This document shows positions 1 through 8,313 of a stretch of 64,000 nucleotides of DNA, piece after piece. The DNA is taken from contig VBOZ01000010.1 of NCBI GenBank assembly GCA_005893305.1, positions 110,119 through 174,118 of the forward strand. The letters are read 5' to 3'. Origin of the DNA: Candidatus Eisenbacteria bacterium (GTDB taxonomy: Bacteria; Eisenbacteria; RBG-16-71-46; SZUA-252). Position numbers and translations under genes: made by a program. Numbering within the stretch: position 1 is the first letter of the stretch; every line of letters begins with the position of its first letter. The notes beneath the pieces were generated by a model that saw only the letters and a list, made by a program, of their open reading frames with translations, did not search any database and was not told where the DNA came from.

Positions 1-1897
1 TGCGAACGCGCCCGCGGCGGAGCGCCTCGATCGCCTCGCCGGCGCCCTCCCGGAGCGGATCCGCGATGCCGAGAAGACCGGCCGGCTTCCCCTCGATCGC
101 CACGAAGACGACGGTTTGCCCCTCGGAGCGGAGCGCGTCGGCCCTGTCTCGAAGCGCTCCCGGGTCGACGCCCATCTCGGCGAGGAGCGCCGCGCTCCCG
201 ACCGCGACCTCGCTGCCGTCGACCGTGCCGCGCACCCCTTTCCCGGTCACGCTCCTGAACTCCGCGGAGCGGGGGAGCGCCAAGCCACGCGATTCCGCGC
301 CCTCCAGAATCGCGGCGGCGAGAGGATGCTCGCTCTCGCGCTCGAGGCCGGCCGCGTACGTCAAGAGCATTGGCTCGTTCCCGTCGAGAGCGATCGCCGC
401 CACAAGTCTCGGCTTCCCCTCGGTCAAGGTGCCGGTCTTGTCCACGACGAGCGTGTCGACCTTCTCGAGGACCTCGATGGCCTCCGCGTTCCGAAAGAGG
501 ATCCCCATCGAGGCGCCGCGCCCGGCCGCCACCATGATCGACATCGGCGTCGCGAGCCCAAGGGCGCAGGGGCAGGCGATGATGAGCACCGCCACCGCGT
601 TCAGGAGCGCGTACGCCATCCGGGGCTCGGGGCCGACCAGGTTCCAGATCAGGAACGTCGCGACCGCGACCGCCACGACGGCGGGGACGAAATAGGAGGA
701 GACGACGTCGGCCAGGTTCTGGATCGGCGCGCGCGTGCGCTGCGCCTCGGCCACCATCGCGACGATCCGCGCGATCAGCGTCTCGGAGCCGACCTTCTCT
801 GCGCGCATGACGAGGGCGCCTGTCCCGTTCACGGTGCCCCCGACGACGCGGCTCCCCGGGTCCTTCCACACTGGGATCGGCTCGCCCGAGATCATCGACT
901 CGTCCACGGAGCTCGTGCCCTCGAGCACCACGCCGTCGACCGGGACCTTCTCGCCCGGCCGCACCCGGAGGAGATCGCCCACCCGAACCTGGTCGAGCGG
1001 CGCGTCCTCCTCGCTTCCGTCCGGGCGAAGCCGCCGCGCCGTCTTGGCGCCCAGGTCGAGCAGCTTTCGAATGGCCGCGCCCGTCCGGCCGCGCGCCCTG
1101 AGCTCGAGGACCTGGCCCAGGAGGACCAGCGTGACGATCGCGGCCGCGGCCTCGAAGTAGACCCCGGCCTGGCCGGACTCGTCCCGCAAGGAGGCCGGGA
1201 AGATTCCAGGGAAGAGCGCGGCGACGGCGCTGTAGGAATAGGCCGTGAAGACCCCGAGCCCGATGAGCGTGAACATGTTGAGGCTGCGGTTTCGAACGGA
1301 CGCGACGGCCCGAGCGTAGAACGGCCACGCGGCGCACGTGCAGATCGGCGTCGCGAGCAGGAGCTCGAGCATCGCCCGGTGCCGCATCGAGAGGAGCCGC
1401 CACGCCGGCGCCCCCGCGATCTCTCCCACCGAGAGGAGCATCGTAAGCGCGGTGAGTCCCGCCGCGATCCAGAAGCGGCGCGACATGTCGCGGAGCTCCG
1501 TTTCGTCTCCGGGACCGGCGCCCGCCGGCTCGAGGGCCATGCCGCAGATCGGGCAAAATCCCGGGCGGTCCCGCCGGATCTCGGGATGCATCGGGCAGGT
1601 GTAGATCGTCGGCTTCGAGGCGGAAATGGGAGAAGGGCCGGTCGGGTGCCTCGAAGTGGTGGCCGGAGCCGCCTTCCCGGAGAGAAACGCATCGGGATCA
1701 TCGGCGAACCGCTGGCGGCAGCGCTCGCTGCAGAAGAGGTACTCGCGCCCGCCGACCGAGTGCCGATGCGGGCTCTCGGGTCGGACGGACATGCCGCAGA
1801 CGACGTCGCGCCCCGCCGAGGCTGGGCTCACCGGAATCGGCGTGGGTCTCGGCGAGATCGGAACTTGGGCGCGCATCGTTTGGATGGTACTCCGCAT
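1..1897 (-). CDS. Copper/silver-type P1B ATPase, C-terminus outside window
   Basis: Inner-membrane heavy-metal-exporting ATPase. Numbering from the ATG at 1876, a YHS-type metal domain (DVVCGM, Cys27) comes first, then a heavy-metal-binding segment (YTCPMHPEI, about residues 92-100). Membrane helices follow, including the metal-path motif CPC at 435-437, and then the phosphorylation motif DKTGTLTEG with Asp479 and an HPLAAAI nucleotide-domain motif. There is no N-terminal HMA domain. CPC is characteristic of Cu(+)/Ag(+) pumps. The frame is open to base 1, so the hinge and last helices are missing from the window. Two in-frame ATGs (1897 and 1876) could be the start; a stop lies in frame just upstream at 1910-1912. 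It is divergent from mrp across about 108 bases. Confidence 0.93.
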   Translation of the reverse strand, partial: MRSTIQTMRAQVPISPRPTPIPVSPASAGRDVVCGMSVRPESPHRHSVGGREYLFCSERCRQRFADDPDAFLSGKAAPATTSRHPTGPSPISASKPTIYTCPMHPEIRRDRPGFCPICGMALEPAGAGPGDETELRDMSRRFWIAAGLTALTMLLSVGEIAGAPAWRLLSMRHRAMLELLLATPICTCAAWPFYARAVASVRNRSLNMFTLIGLGVFTAYSYSAVAALFPGIFPASLRDESGQAGVYFEAAAAIVTLVLLGQVLELRARGRTGAAIRKLLDLGAKTARRLRPDGSEEDAPLDQVRVGDLLRVRPGEKVPVDGVVLEGTSSVDESMISGEPIPVWKDPGSRVVGGTVNGTGALVMRAEKVGSETLIARIVAMVAEAQRTRAPIQNLADVVSSYFVPAVVAVAVATFLIWNLVGPEPRMAYALLNAVAVLIIACPCALGLATPMSIMVAAGRGASMGILFRNAEAIEVLEKVDTLVVDKTGTLTEGKPRLVAAIALDGNEPMLLTYAAGLERESEHPLAAAILEGAESRGLALPRSAEFRSVTGKGVRGTVDGSEVAVGSAALLAEMGVDPGALRDRADALRSEGQTVVFVAIEGKPAGLLGIADPLREGAGEAIEALRRGRVR

Positions 1898-1947
1898 CCT
1901 AGGATAGAGCTAGGCCGTGGTCCGAATAGTGGTTGGGAGCGTTCCCA
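1896..1947. promoter_or_regulatory. Inverted repeats between divergent P-type ATPase and mrp
   Basis: A perfect 10-bp palindrome ATCCTAGGAT lies at 1896-1905, overlapping the upstream ATPase start codon. A TGGGA-4-TCCCA inverted repeat lies at 1934-1947, immediately at the putative -35 of mrp. Either could be a metal-regulator operator, but no regulator gene is adjacent. Confidence 0.3.
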
Positions 1948-1961
1948 CGGATTGGTATCAT
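1933..1961 (+). promoter_or_regulatory. Predicted sigma70-type promoter of mrp
   Basis: TTGGGA at 1933-1938, 17-bp spacer, TATCAT at 1956-1961. The predicted start of transcription is about 35 bases before the mrp ATG. Confidence 0.5.
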
Positions 1962-2005
1962 CTCCGGCCCTGCCCACCCTGGCGCCTTCCCGTTGAGGAG
2001 AACGA

Positions 2006-3091
2006 ATGACCGACGTCGCGATCCGCGAAGACATGGTGTTGGATGCGCTCCGGGCGGTCATGGATCCGGATCTCAACCGTGACATTGTGAGCCTCAATTT
2101 CATCCGCAATCTTAAGATCGAGGGGACGACCGTCTCCTTCGACGTGAATCTCACGACCCCCGCCTGCCCCGTCAAGGACCGCCTCCGCGACCAGTCGAAG
2201 CAGGCGGTGCTCTCCAAGGTCCCGGGCGTGAAGGATGTGCTCGTGAACATGACGTCGGAGGTGCGCCGCGCGCCCGGTCCCGACACGAGCGTGCTCAAGA
2301 ACGTGCGAAACATCATCGCCGTGGGGAGCGGGAAGGGCGGCGTTGGGAAGTCGACCGTCGCGGCGAACCTCGCGGTTTCCCTCGCGGGAAGTGGCGCGCG
2401 CGTGGGGCTCCTGGACGCCGACATCTACGGCCCCAGCATCCCGATCTTGATGCGCGCCGGCCATCCGGCCGAGCCGCGCGAGGACAACGTCATCGAGCCG
2501 GGCCTGGCCCACGGGGTGAAGCTCATGTCGATGGGCTACATGAGCCCGGGCGATCAGCCGCTCATCTGGCGCGGCCCGATGGCGCACAAGGCGCTCCAGC
2601 AGTGCCTCCTCGGCGTGAACTGGGGGGAGCTCGACTACCTCGTCGTCGATCTGCCGCCGGGAACGGGCGACGTGCACTTGACGCTGGTGCAGACGGCGTC
2701 GGTCACCGGCGCCGTGATCGTCTCGACGCCTCAGGATGTCGGGCTACAGATTTCCATGAAGACGCTCCGGATGTTCCAGCAGACGAAGGTGCATCTCCTC
2801 GGCATCGTGGAGAACATGAGCACGTACGTCTGCCCGCACTGCGGCGAGCGCGACGACCTGTTCGGCCACGGCGGGGCGAAGCGCGCGGCGGAATCGCTGG
2901 GCGTCCCGTTCCTCGGCGAGATCCCGCTCGACGCGGCGATCCGCCGCTACTCGGACGAGGGGACCCCGGTCGTGCTCTCGGAGCCCGAGTCGCCGTCCGG
3001 AAAGGCGTTTCAGGAGATCGCGGGGAAGCTCGCCCAGCAGGTGAGCATCCAGACGTTCAAGCGAATCGCCCTCACGGTCGTGGAGGAGTAG
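2006..3091 (+). CDS. mrp: Mrp/ApbC-family iron-sulfur cluster carrier ATPase
   Basis: A 361-residue P-loop scaffold or carrier for Fe-S cluster delivery in the cytoplasm. Residues 1-90 form the MIP18/DUF59 domain. The deviant Walker A GSGKGGVGKST is at about 108-118, and an MYMSPG/WRGPM core follows. The CPHC pair (Cys276, Cys279) matches the cluster-bridging motif of Mrp/NBP35 dimers. The start is ATG 2006 with GAGGAG at 1994-1999. The DUF971 gene follows one base after the stop; this pairing is common and supports a shared role in Fe-S biology. Confidence 0.95.
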   Translation: MTDVAIREDMVLDALRAVMDPDLNRDIVSLNFIRNLKIEGTTVSFDVNLTTPACPVKDRLRDQSKQAVLSKVPGVKDVLVNMTSEVRRAPGPDTSVLKNVRNIIAVGSGKGGVGKSTVAANLAVSLAGSGARVGLLDADIYGPSIPILMRAGHPAEPREDNVIEPGLAHGVKLMSMGYMSPGDQPLIWRGPMAHKALQQCLLGVNWGELDYLVVDLPPGTGDVHLTLVQTASVTGAVIVSTPQDVGLQISMKTLRMFQQTKVHLLGIVENMSTYVCPHCGERDDLFGHGGAKRAAESLGVPFLGEIPLDAAIRRYSDEGTPVVLSEPESPSGKAFQEIAGKLAQQVSIQTFKRIALTVVEE

Positions 3092-3092
3092 C

Positions 3093-3431
3093 GTGCCCGC
3101 GCTCTCATCCGACGCCACCACCCCGCTCTCGATCAAGAAGAAGGGCGGCGAGCGCGTCACGATCGGCTGGGCCGACGGACACGAGAGCATCCTTCCCGCG
3201 CGCTATCTGCGCGGCCGATGCCCGTGCGCTCAATGTGTGAGCGAGACGACGGGGCAGCGGTTGGTGTTCGAAGAGCACGTGAACCCCGACATCCAGATCC
3301 TCGCGGCGCGAATCGTCGGCAACTACGCGCTCCATATCGAGTGGAGCGACGGCCACTCGACCGGGATCTACAGCTTCGACTTCATTCGGCGGATCTGTCC
3401 GTGCCCGGAGTGCACGGGGCCGGCCGCCTAG
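3093..3431 (+). CDS. DUF971 (GBBH-like N-terminal) domain protein
   Basis: A 112-residue stand-alone domain related to the N-terminal zinc-binding region of gamma-butyrobetaine hydroxylase. It has two Cys clusters, RCPCAQC and RICPCPEC, and WxDGH-type repeats. It starts at GTG 3093, one base after the mrp stop, so it is translated with mrp. In some relatives the domain is fused to Mrp, which supports a role in metal or Fe-S handling. The biochemical function of the isolated domain is unknown. Confidence 0.88.
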   Translation: MPALSSDATTPLSIKKKGGERVTIGWADGHESILPARYLRGRCPCAQCVSETTGQRLVFEEHVNPDIQILAARIVGNYALHIEWSDGHSTGIYSFDFIRRICPCPECTGPAA

Positions 3432-3436
3432 CGCCC

Positions 3437-3859
3437 CTACATGCCCCGCCGGTAGTAGACGAGCTGGAAGACGTACCTCGCGACCTCCGACAGGAGCATC
3501 GAGAGCATCAGCAGGTGCGCGATCCAAACATTGGGGATCGCCAGGACCATGCCCGTAATCGCGGTGAGCACGCCGACGCTCAGGATCCAGGATGAATTCC
3601 GCTCGGCCCGCCACCCGATCAGCCGGTCGCGCTCGTCCCGCCCTTCCGGCTTGCTCGCGATCGCCACGACCGTGTGGCCGGCCACCAGCACGACGACCAG
3701 CAGGACCACCGCCACGAAGAAGAGCGGCACGAATGCGGCTACGACCGTGACGCCCCTCGAGAGCATGTGCGCCGCGACGACGAAGTACGAGCCCAGTACT
3801 CCGACCATGCTGATCAGTTGAATCCAGACGCTCTTCTCCTCAAACGACGCGTTCATCAT
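3437..3859 (-). CDS. Small four-helix membrane protein paired with HTH regulator
   Basis: A 140-residue protein with four predicted membrane helices (about 14-34, 39-62, 92-109, 112-134) and a charged cytoplasmic loop around residues 70-88 (EGRDERDRLI). Its ATG overlaps the stop of the upstream regulator gene by four bases, so the two are co-translated. The size, the RDERD loop and the pairing with a tiny Cro/C1 regulator resemble DUF2178-type membrane proteins; I cannot confirm the family. No catalytic motif is visible. Confidence 0.8.
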   Translation of the reverse strand: MMNASFEEKSVWIQLISMVGVLGSYFVVAAHMLSRGVTVVAAFVPLFFVAVVLLVVVLVAGHTVVAIASKPEGRDERDRLIGWRAERNSSWILSVGVLTAITGMVLAIPNVWIAHLLMLSMLLSEVARYVFQLVYYRRGM

Positions 3860-4080
3860 TTCTCCTCTTGCTGGTGGAATTGGAAGACCTCCTCGAGCGG
3901 TTTTCGAAACGCGGCCGCGATGCGGAAGGCCAGCTCGAGGGAGGGCGCGTACTTCGCGCCCTCGATCGCGACGATCGTCTGTCGCGTCACGCCCACCTGT
4001 TCCGCCAACGCCTGCTGGGTCATCTCCCCGGACTCGAAGCGCAGCCGCCTGATCTGGTTTCGCACCGCCGCCGTTCCCAT
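3856..4080 (-). CDS. Cro/C1-family (XRE) transcriptional regulator, predicted leaderless
   Basis: A 74-residue DNA-binding protein made almost entirely of one HTH_3 domain (MTQQALAEQVGVTRQTIVAI is the helix-turn-helix), like the YozG-type regulators that accompany small membrane proteins. I place the start at ATG 4080 rather than at a longer upstream option (4131), because a strong promoter ends at 4087. Transcription would then begin at or next to this ATG, leaving no room for a ribosome binding site, and none is visible. A 22-bp imperfect palindrome covers the -10 and spacer, which suggests autorepression. Confidence 0.85.
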   Translation of the reverse strand: MGTAAVRNQIRRLRFESGEMTQQALAEQVGVTRQTIVAIEGAKYAPSLELAFRIAAAFRKPLEEVFQFHQQEEK

Positions 4081-4086
4081 GCCATT

Positions 4087-4115
4087 AATGTATGTTATAC
4101 CAGACATTTTGTCAA
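4087..4115 (-). promoter_or_regulatory. Promoter and overlapping palindromic operator of the XRE/membrane-protein pair
   Basis: On the minus strand, TTGACA (4115-4110), a 17-bp spacer and TACATT (4092-4087). An imperfect palindrome at 4087-4108 (9 of 11 half-site positions match) covers the -10 and most of the spacer. This is a typical autoregulatory layout. The -10 ends 7 bases before ATG 4080. Confidence 0.75.
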
Positions 4116-4193
4116 GTACACATGACCACAAATTCGAGGGAGGGCAGACGCGGGGCGCTTCGGTTACCTTATATGTTCTAGCAGTAATTAAAG

Positions 4194-4985
4194 TTAAGCA
4201 GGCCTGCTACCGGTCGACCGCGGCCCCTCGGAGCCCGGGCGCGATCGCCGGTAGAGGAGAAGGTACGCGAGCAGGATCTCGGTCGATTGAAGCCACCACC
4301 ACACGACGCCGGGCAGGCCGTCCCGCCAACCGCCGCGGATCACGACGCGGCCCAGGAAGAATCGCGACGGCTCCCAGAGCGCGCGCGGCACCGAGGGGCG
4401 CACGCCCGAGGCGCGCATCCGCTCGGCGCGGTCGGCGGCGTAGGCCGCGAGCTTTCTGAGACGGCCGGGCAGCTCCGTGGCCGTGAAGTGATCGACGACG
4501 CCCGGCAGCCGTCCGACCGGGCCGTCGACGATCAAGCTCGAGTGGAGCGCGGACTCCCAGCGCGTGCGCTCCCGCCTTCCCAGGCGGACGTGCACGTCGC
4601 GGTCGAGCCCCCCGTGGTCGAGCGGAAAGCCAAGGAAGTGGCACCGGAACCGAAGCGCGTAGGCCACCGGGTCTCCGGCGTTCGGATCCTTCGACGCGAC
4701 GCCGCGCACGGCTTCGGCGAGAGTCGAATCCAGCGCCTCGTCGCTGTCGAGCGCGAGCACCCACGCGCCGGCCGCCTCCGCCCACCCCGCGTTTCGCTGG
4801 TCGCCGTCGCTCCGGTAGGGGCGCTCGACGACGCGCGCCCCGGCGCCGAGCGCGATGTCGCGAGTCCGGTCGACGCTTCCCGAGTCGAGCACGATGATTT
4901 CGTCGGCGAAGGCGACGCTCGCGAGCGCGGCGGGAAGGGTATCCTCGTTGTTCTGGGTCGGGATCACGACCGAGAGGCGCGTCAC
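4194..4985 (-). CDS. GT2 glycosyltransferase, LPS-core WaaE/KdtX-like
   Basis: A 263-residue GT-A fold glycosyltransferase. It has an N-terminal SVVIPTQNNE strand, the LDSGSVDRT nucleotide-binding segment, QRNAGW, and the metal-binding LDSDEAL motif. The C-terminal half has WESALHSSL and a hydrophobic amphipathic tail near 225-250, as in the WaaE/KdtX family that adds a sugar to LPS inner core. The donor and acceptor cannot be told from sequence. It starts at ATG 4985 and is divergent from the MetE-like pair. LptD elsewhere in the window fits an LPS-making cell. Confidence 0.88.
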   Translation of the reverse strand: MTRLSVVIPTQNNEDTLPAALASVAFADEIIVLDSGSVDRTRDIALGAGARVVERPYRSDGDQRNAGWAEAAGAWVLALDSDEALDSTLAEAVRGVASKDPNAGDPVAYALRFRCHFLGFPLDHGGLDRDVHVRLGRRERTRWESALHSSLIVDGPVGRLPGVVDHFTATELPGRLRKLAAYAADRAERMRASGVRPSVPRALWEPSRFFLGRVVIRGGWRDGLPGVVWWWLQSTEILLAYLLLYRRSRPGSEGPRSTGSRPA

Positions 4986-5006
4986 GGCGCGCAGTATAGG
5001 GCCGGA

Positions 5007-5035
5007 TTGAGAGCTTGCAAACGCTGTGGTAATCT
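5007..5035 (+). promoter_or_regulatory. Predicted promoter of the MetE-like pair
   Basis: TTGAGA at 5007-5012, 17-bp spacer, TAATCT at 5030-5035. It lies in the divergent gap before the GTG start at 5081. No B12 or SAM riboswitch is visible in the roughly 40-base leader. Confidence 0.6.
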
Positions 5036-5080
5036 CCGTGGCGCGCCCGGTTTCGAAGAACAGGTATCCGAGGAGGAAAC

Positions 5081-6064
5081 GTGCAGATCGAGACCACGTT
5101 GGCCGGAAGTTATCCCAAGCTTCCGACCCAACCCGGTGACGCCAACCTGAGAGTCGTGCGGAATCGGCGCGACCAGGGGAAGGCCACCGACCAAGACGTC
5201 GCGGAAGCGATCCTAGCGACGACGCGCCGGATTCTGGCGATGCAGGAGCGGGCCGGCGTCGACATCCCCGTCGACGGGGCCGCGGCCTGGGATGACGCTC
5301 AAACGTACGTGGCGCGATCGCTCGGCGGCTTCCAGATCGCCGGGCTGATCCGCTACCTCGATACGAACACGTATTACCGCCAGCCCGAGATCGTCGGGGC
5401 GGTGTCCTGGGAGCGGCCGATCACGGTCGAGGACTTCCGGGCCGCGCAATCGATGTCCGAGCGCCCGGTGAAGGCGCTCCTACCGGGGCCGTTCTCGCTC
5501 TACCGGTTCTCCAAGGACCGCCATTACAAGTCGCCGGCCGACGCGCTCCGCGCCATCGGAGCGGCGCTCGCCCGCGAGGCGCAGGCGCTCGAGAAGGCCG
5601 GAGCCCGCTGGATCCACTTCGAGGAGCCGTGGATCGGACGCGTGCGCGCGGAGGAGGCGTCGCTCGTGCGCGCCGCGCTCGAGCCGCTCCTGGCCGAGCG
5701 GACCGCGCGCACGGTCATCCATGTCCCGTTCGCGACCCCCGGGGCGGTCTTCGACGCGATCCGCGACCTCAAGTGGAGCGCGATCGGCCTCGATCTGGTC
5801 GAGTCGTCCGCGGCGTGGGACATCCTGCCGCGCGTTCCCAAGGAGCGGATCGTCGCGCTCGGCCTGATCGACGCGCGGAACACCCGCCTCGAGGATCCGG
5901 CGGAGGTCGCCCGCGCCGTCGCGCGCGCCCGCTCCGCGCGCCCGGACCTCGACTTCCAGCTCAGCACGAGCGCCAGCCTGGAATACCTGCCCGCCGACAA
6001 GGCCGAGCTCAAGGTTTCCCGGTTGGTCGAGGCGGCGCGCATCGCGTCGCGGAACGGAGGATGA
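5081..6064 (+). CDS. MetE-like TIM-barrel protein lacking zinc ligands
   Basis: A 327-residue protein of the MetE C-terminal/UROD-like barrel family. It opens with TTLAGSYPKLP, matching the start of the catalytic MetE barrel, and shows FEEPWIG and a conserved VIHVPF strand. In MetE the zinc that activates homocysteine is held by HxC, Glu and a later Cys. Here the HxC position reads HVP, the C-terminal DPDCGLK position reads STSASLEYLP, and I see no cysteine anywhere in the protein. It is therefore unlikely to be catalytic alone. It starts at GTG 5081 with AGGAGG upstream and runs directly into the second MetE-like gene. It may play the structural role of the degenerate N-terminal barrel of full-length MetE. 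Confidence 0.85.
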   Translation: MQIETTLAGSYPKLPTQPGDANLRVVRNRRDQGKATDQDVAEAILATTRRILAMQERAGVDIPVDGAAAWDDAQTYVARSLGGFQIAGLIRYLDTNTYYRQPEIVGAVSWERPITVEDFRAAQSMSERPVKALLPGPFSLYRFSKDRHYKSPADALRAIGAALAREAQALEKAGARWIHFEEPWIGRVRAEEASLVRAALEPLLAERTARTVIHVPFATPGAVFDAIRDLKWSAIGLDLVESSAAWDILPRVPKERIVALGLIDARNTRLEDPAEVARAVARARSARPDLDFQLSTSASLEYLPADKAELKVSRLVEAARIASRNGG

Positions 6065-6066
6065 TC

Positions 6067-7044
6067 ATGCCCCGCGGATTGTGGACGACCACGGTGGGGA
6101 GCTTCCCCAAGCCCCCCAATCTGGAGAAGGCGCGCAACCAGCGCGCGCGCGGCGAGATCTCCGCCGACGCGCTGGAGAAGCTCGAGCGCGAGGAGACGGT
6201 GAAGCTGATCCGCCGCCAGGAGGAGATCGGGCTCGACATTCTCGTCGACGGTGAGCTCTACCGCGGCGACATGACGACCTACTTCGCCGAGCTGATGCCG
6301 GGGTTTGCGATCTCGAACCCGGTCCGCTCCTACGGGAACCGCTACTACCGGAAGCCGATCGCGGTGGGGCCGATCCGACGCAAGGAGCCGCTCACCGTGA
6401 GCTGGTGGAAGTTCGCCCAGGAGCAGACCTCGAAGCCGATCAAGGGGATGTTGACCGGTCCCTACACGATGATGGATTGGTCGTTCAACGAGCATTATCC
6501 GTCGCGCGAAGCGATGGCGATGGATCTGGCCGAGGCGATCAACGAAGAGGCCTTGGCGCTTCAGGAAGCCGGCGCGAAGTTCATCCAGATCGACGAGCCG
6601 GCCGTCTCCGTGCGTCCCGAGGAGCTTTCGCTCGCTGTGCGCGCGCTGGGCCGCGCGACCGAGGGGTTGAAGGCGAAAACGATCACGCACATCTGCTACG
6701 GCGATTTCGACGTGATCTACCCCGCGCTTCTGGATCTCCCGGTCGACATGATCGATCTGGAGATGGCGAACAGCCGCTACGACCTCCTCGACCGCTTCCG
6801 CGCGAACCCGTTCACGAAGGAGATCGGGTACGGCGTGCTGGACGTCCATTCCCACCGCGTCGAGACCAAGGACGAGGTGAAGGCGGGGATCCTCCGCGGC
6901 CTCGAGGTGCTGAAGCCCGAGCAGATGTACGTCGATCCGGACTGTGGGTTGAAGACGCGGACGGTGGACGAGGCCTTCGCGAAGCTCCGGGTCATGGTGG
7001 ACGCGGTTCGGGAGGTCCGGGAGGAAAAGGGCATCACGGCGTGA
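6067..7044 (+). CDS. Core methionine synthase-like (MetE catalytic barrel) protein
   Basis: A 325-residue stand-alone catalytic barrel of cobalamin-independent methionine synthase. It opens with TTTVGSFPKP and retains the zinc ligands: HIC (His208, Cys210), a Glu in the LEMANSRYD segment, and Cys293 in DPDCGLK. It lacks the N-terminal folate-binding half. Known core-MetE enzymes (Mes families) take methyl groups from methylcobalamin or corrinoid proteins rather than methyl-folate. An epoxyalkane:coenzyme M transferase-like role is the main alternative. I chose ATG 6067 because GGAGG (6056-6060) is correctly spaced; ATG 6061 overlaps the previous stop but sits directly on that site. Confidence 0.88.
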   Translation: MPRGLWTTTVGSFPKPPNLEKARNQRARGEISADALEKLEREETVKLIRRQEEIGLDILVDGELYRGDMTTYFAELMPGFAISNPVRSYGNRYYRKPIAVGPIRRKEPLTVSWWKFAQEQTSKPIKGMLTGPYTMMDWSFNEHYPSREAMAMDLAEAINEEALALQEAGAKFIQIDEPAVSVRPEELSLAVRALGRATEGLKAKTITHICYGDFDVIYPALLDLPVDMIDLEMANSRYDLLDRFRANPFTKEIGYGVLDVHSHRVETKDEVKAGILRGLEVLKPEQMYVDPDCGLKTRTVDEAFAKLRVMVDAVREVREEKGITA

Positions 7045-8294
7045 CGCGGACGGGTTCGGCCGATCTTTCCGGCCTCACGATCGATCGCGAATCGCCTCCT
7101 CCGTCATCCGGCCGCGGACCCCGGCCGTGGGCTCTTCTTCTGGGGCTCCTCGTCGCGCTCGTCGTCGCGGCAGTCCTCCTAAAGCCCGTCTTCGCTCCCA
7201 AAGCCATCTCCGTCACCGTCGCGCGGGCCGAAGCGCTCGGCGGCACTCCCGGCGCCGGCGCTTCGGAGGTGCTGACCGCGAGCGGATACGTCGTGGCCCG
7301 GCAGCGCGCCTCGGTCTCGACCGAGGTGGCCGGCCGGCTCGAGGCCCTCTACGTCAGCGAGGGGAGCCGCGTCACGAAGGGGCAGGTTCTCGGCGTTCTC
7401 CGGAACGAGGATCAGCGGGCGGCCGTGGAGAGCGCGAAGGCGGCCCTGGCCTCGGCCGAGGCCGCGAGCACCGAGGCGAAGGCCACGGCGCGGGAGAGCG
7501 CGCTCGAATTGGGCCGCGTGCGCGAGCTTCTCGCGCGCGGGCTCGTGAGCCAGGCGGAATTCGACCAGGTGGAGGCGCGCGACGCCGTCTCGCGGGCGCG
7601 CGTCGAGAGCGCCGCCGCGGCGGCGCAGTCCGCCCGGGCCGGCCTCGACCAGGCGAAGATCGCGTACGAGAAGACCTTCATCCGCGCCCCGTTCGCGGGA
7701 GCCGTGCTCCGCAAGGAGGCGGAGGTGGGGGAGATCGTGAGCCCGATTCCCTCGAGCGGAGGGCTGACGCGGGGCGCCATCGCGACGATGGCCAACCTCG
7801 CCACGCTCGAGGTCGAGGTGGACGTGAACGAGGGCTACGTCGCCCGCGCGCGGCAGGGGATGCGCGCCGAGATCACGCTCGACGCCTATCCCAGCGAGCG
7901 CTACCCGGGACACGCCCGGCAGATCGTCCCGACCGCGGATCGGCAGAAGGCCACGGTCCAGATCAAGGTGTCGTTCGATTCGCTCGACGCCCGGGTGCTC
8001 CCCGAGATGGGCGCGAAGGTCACCTTCCTGGCCGATCCGGCTCCGTCGACCTCCGCGGGCGGCGGCGCGGCGGCGCCGGCCGTGGTCTGGATCCCGCGCG
8101 CCGCGGTGCGCGACCAGGAGGGGCGGGCTGTGATCTACGTGGTGGAGGGCGATCGAGCGCGGGAGCGCGCTATCTCCCCGCGGCCGCTGGGACCCGATCG
8201 CGTCTCGGTGAGCGGCGGGCTCGCGGCGGGCGAAGCGGTGGTCGTGGAGGCGCCGCCCGAGCTGAAGGATAAATCCAGGATTCGAATCAGATAG
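7041..8294 (+). CDS. HlyD/MacA-type membrane fusion protein
   Basis: A 417-residue periplasmic adaptor of a tripartite exporter. One N-terminal membrane helix lies at about 28-50. A biotinyl-lipoyl half follows (VSTEVAGRLEALYVSEGSRV), then a long Ala/Glu-rich coiled coil (about 120-205), the second lipoyl half (FIRAPFAGAVLRKEAEVGEI), and beta-barrel and membrane-proximal domains. It starts at GTG 7041, overlapping the previous stop by four bases. It is followed by a LolD/MacB-like ATPase and two FtsX permeases, so it probably links that inner-membrane pump to an outer-membrane channel encoded elsewhere. The substrate is unknown. Confidence 0.9.
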   Translation: MTRTGSADLSGLTIDRESPPPSSGRGPRPWALLLGLLVALVVAAVLLKPVFAPKAISVTVARAEALGGTPGAGASEVLTASGYVVARQRASVSTEVAGRLEALYVSEGSRVTKGQVLGVLRNEDQRAAVESAKAALASAEAASTEAKATARESALELGRVRELLARGLVSQAEFDQVEARDAVSRARVESAAAAAQSARAGLDQAKIAYEKTFIRAPFAGAVLRKEAEVGEIVSPIPSSGGLTRGAIATMANLATLEVEVDVNEGYVARARQGMRAEITLDAYPSERYPGHARQIVPTADRQKATVQIKVSFDSLDARVLPEMGAKVTFLADPAPSTSAGGGAAAPAVVWIPRAAVRDQEGRAVIYVVEGDRARERAISPRPLGPDRVSVSGGLAAGEAVVVEAPPELKDKSRIRIR

Positions 8295-8313
8295 GGAATC
8301 GGAGGAACATCGA

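Noticed and set aside
116-1996. Long open frame of over 600 codons opposite the P-type ATPase
   Set aside because: It is antisense to a clear ATPase, is Arg/His-rich and has no recognisable domain. Such shadows arise from high GC at third codon positions.
5629-6066. Upstream extension of the second MetE-like frame
   Set aside because: It overlaps the first MetE-like gene, is Arg-rich, and the family start TTTVGSFPK lies just after ATG 6067.
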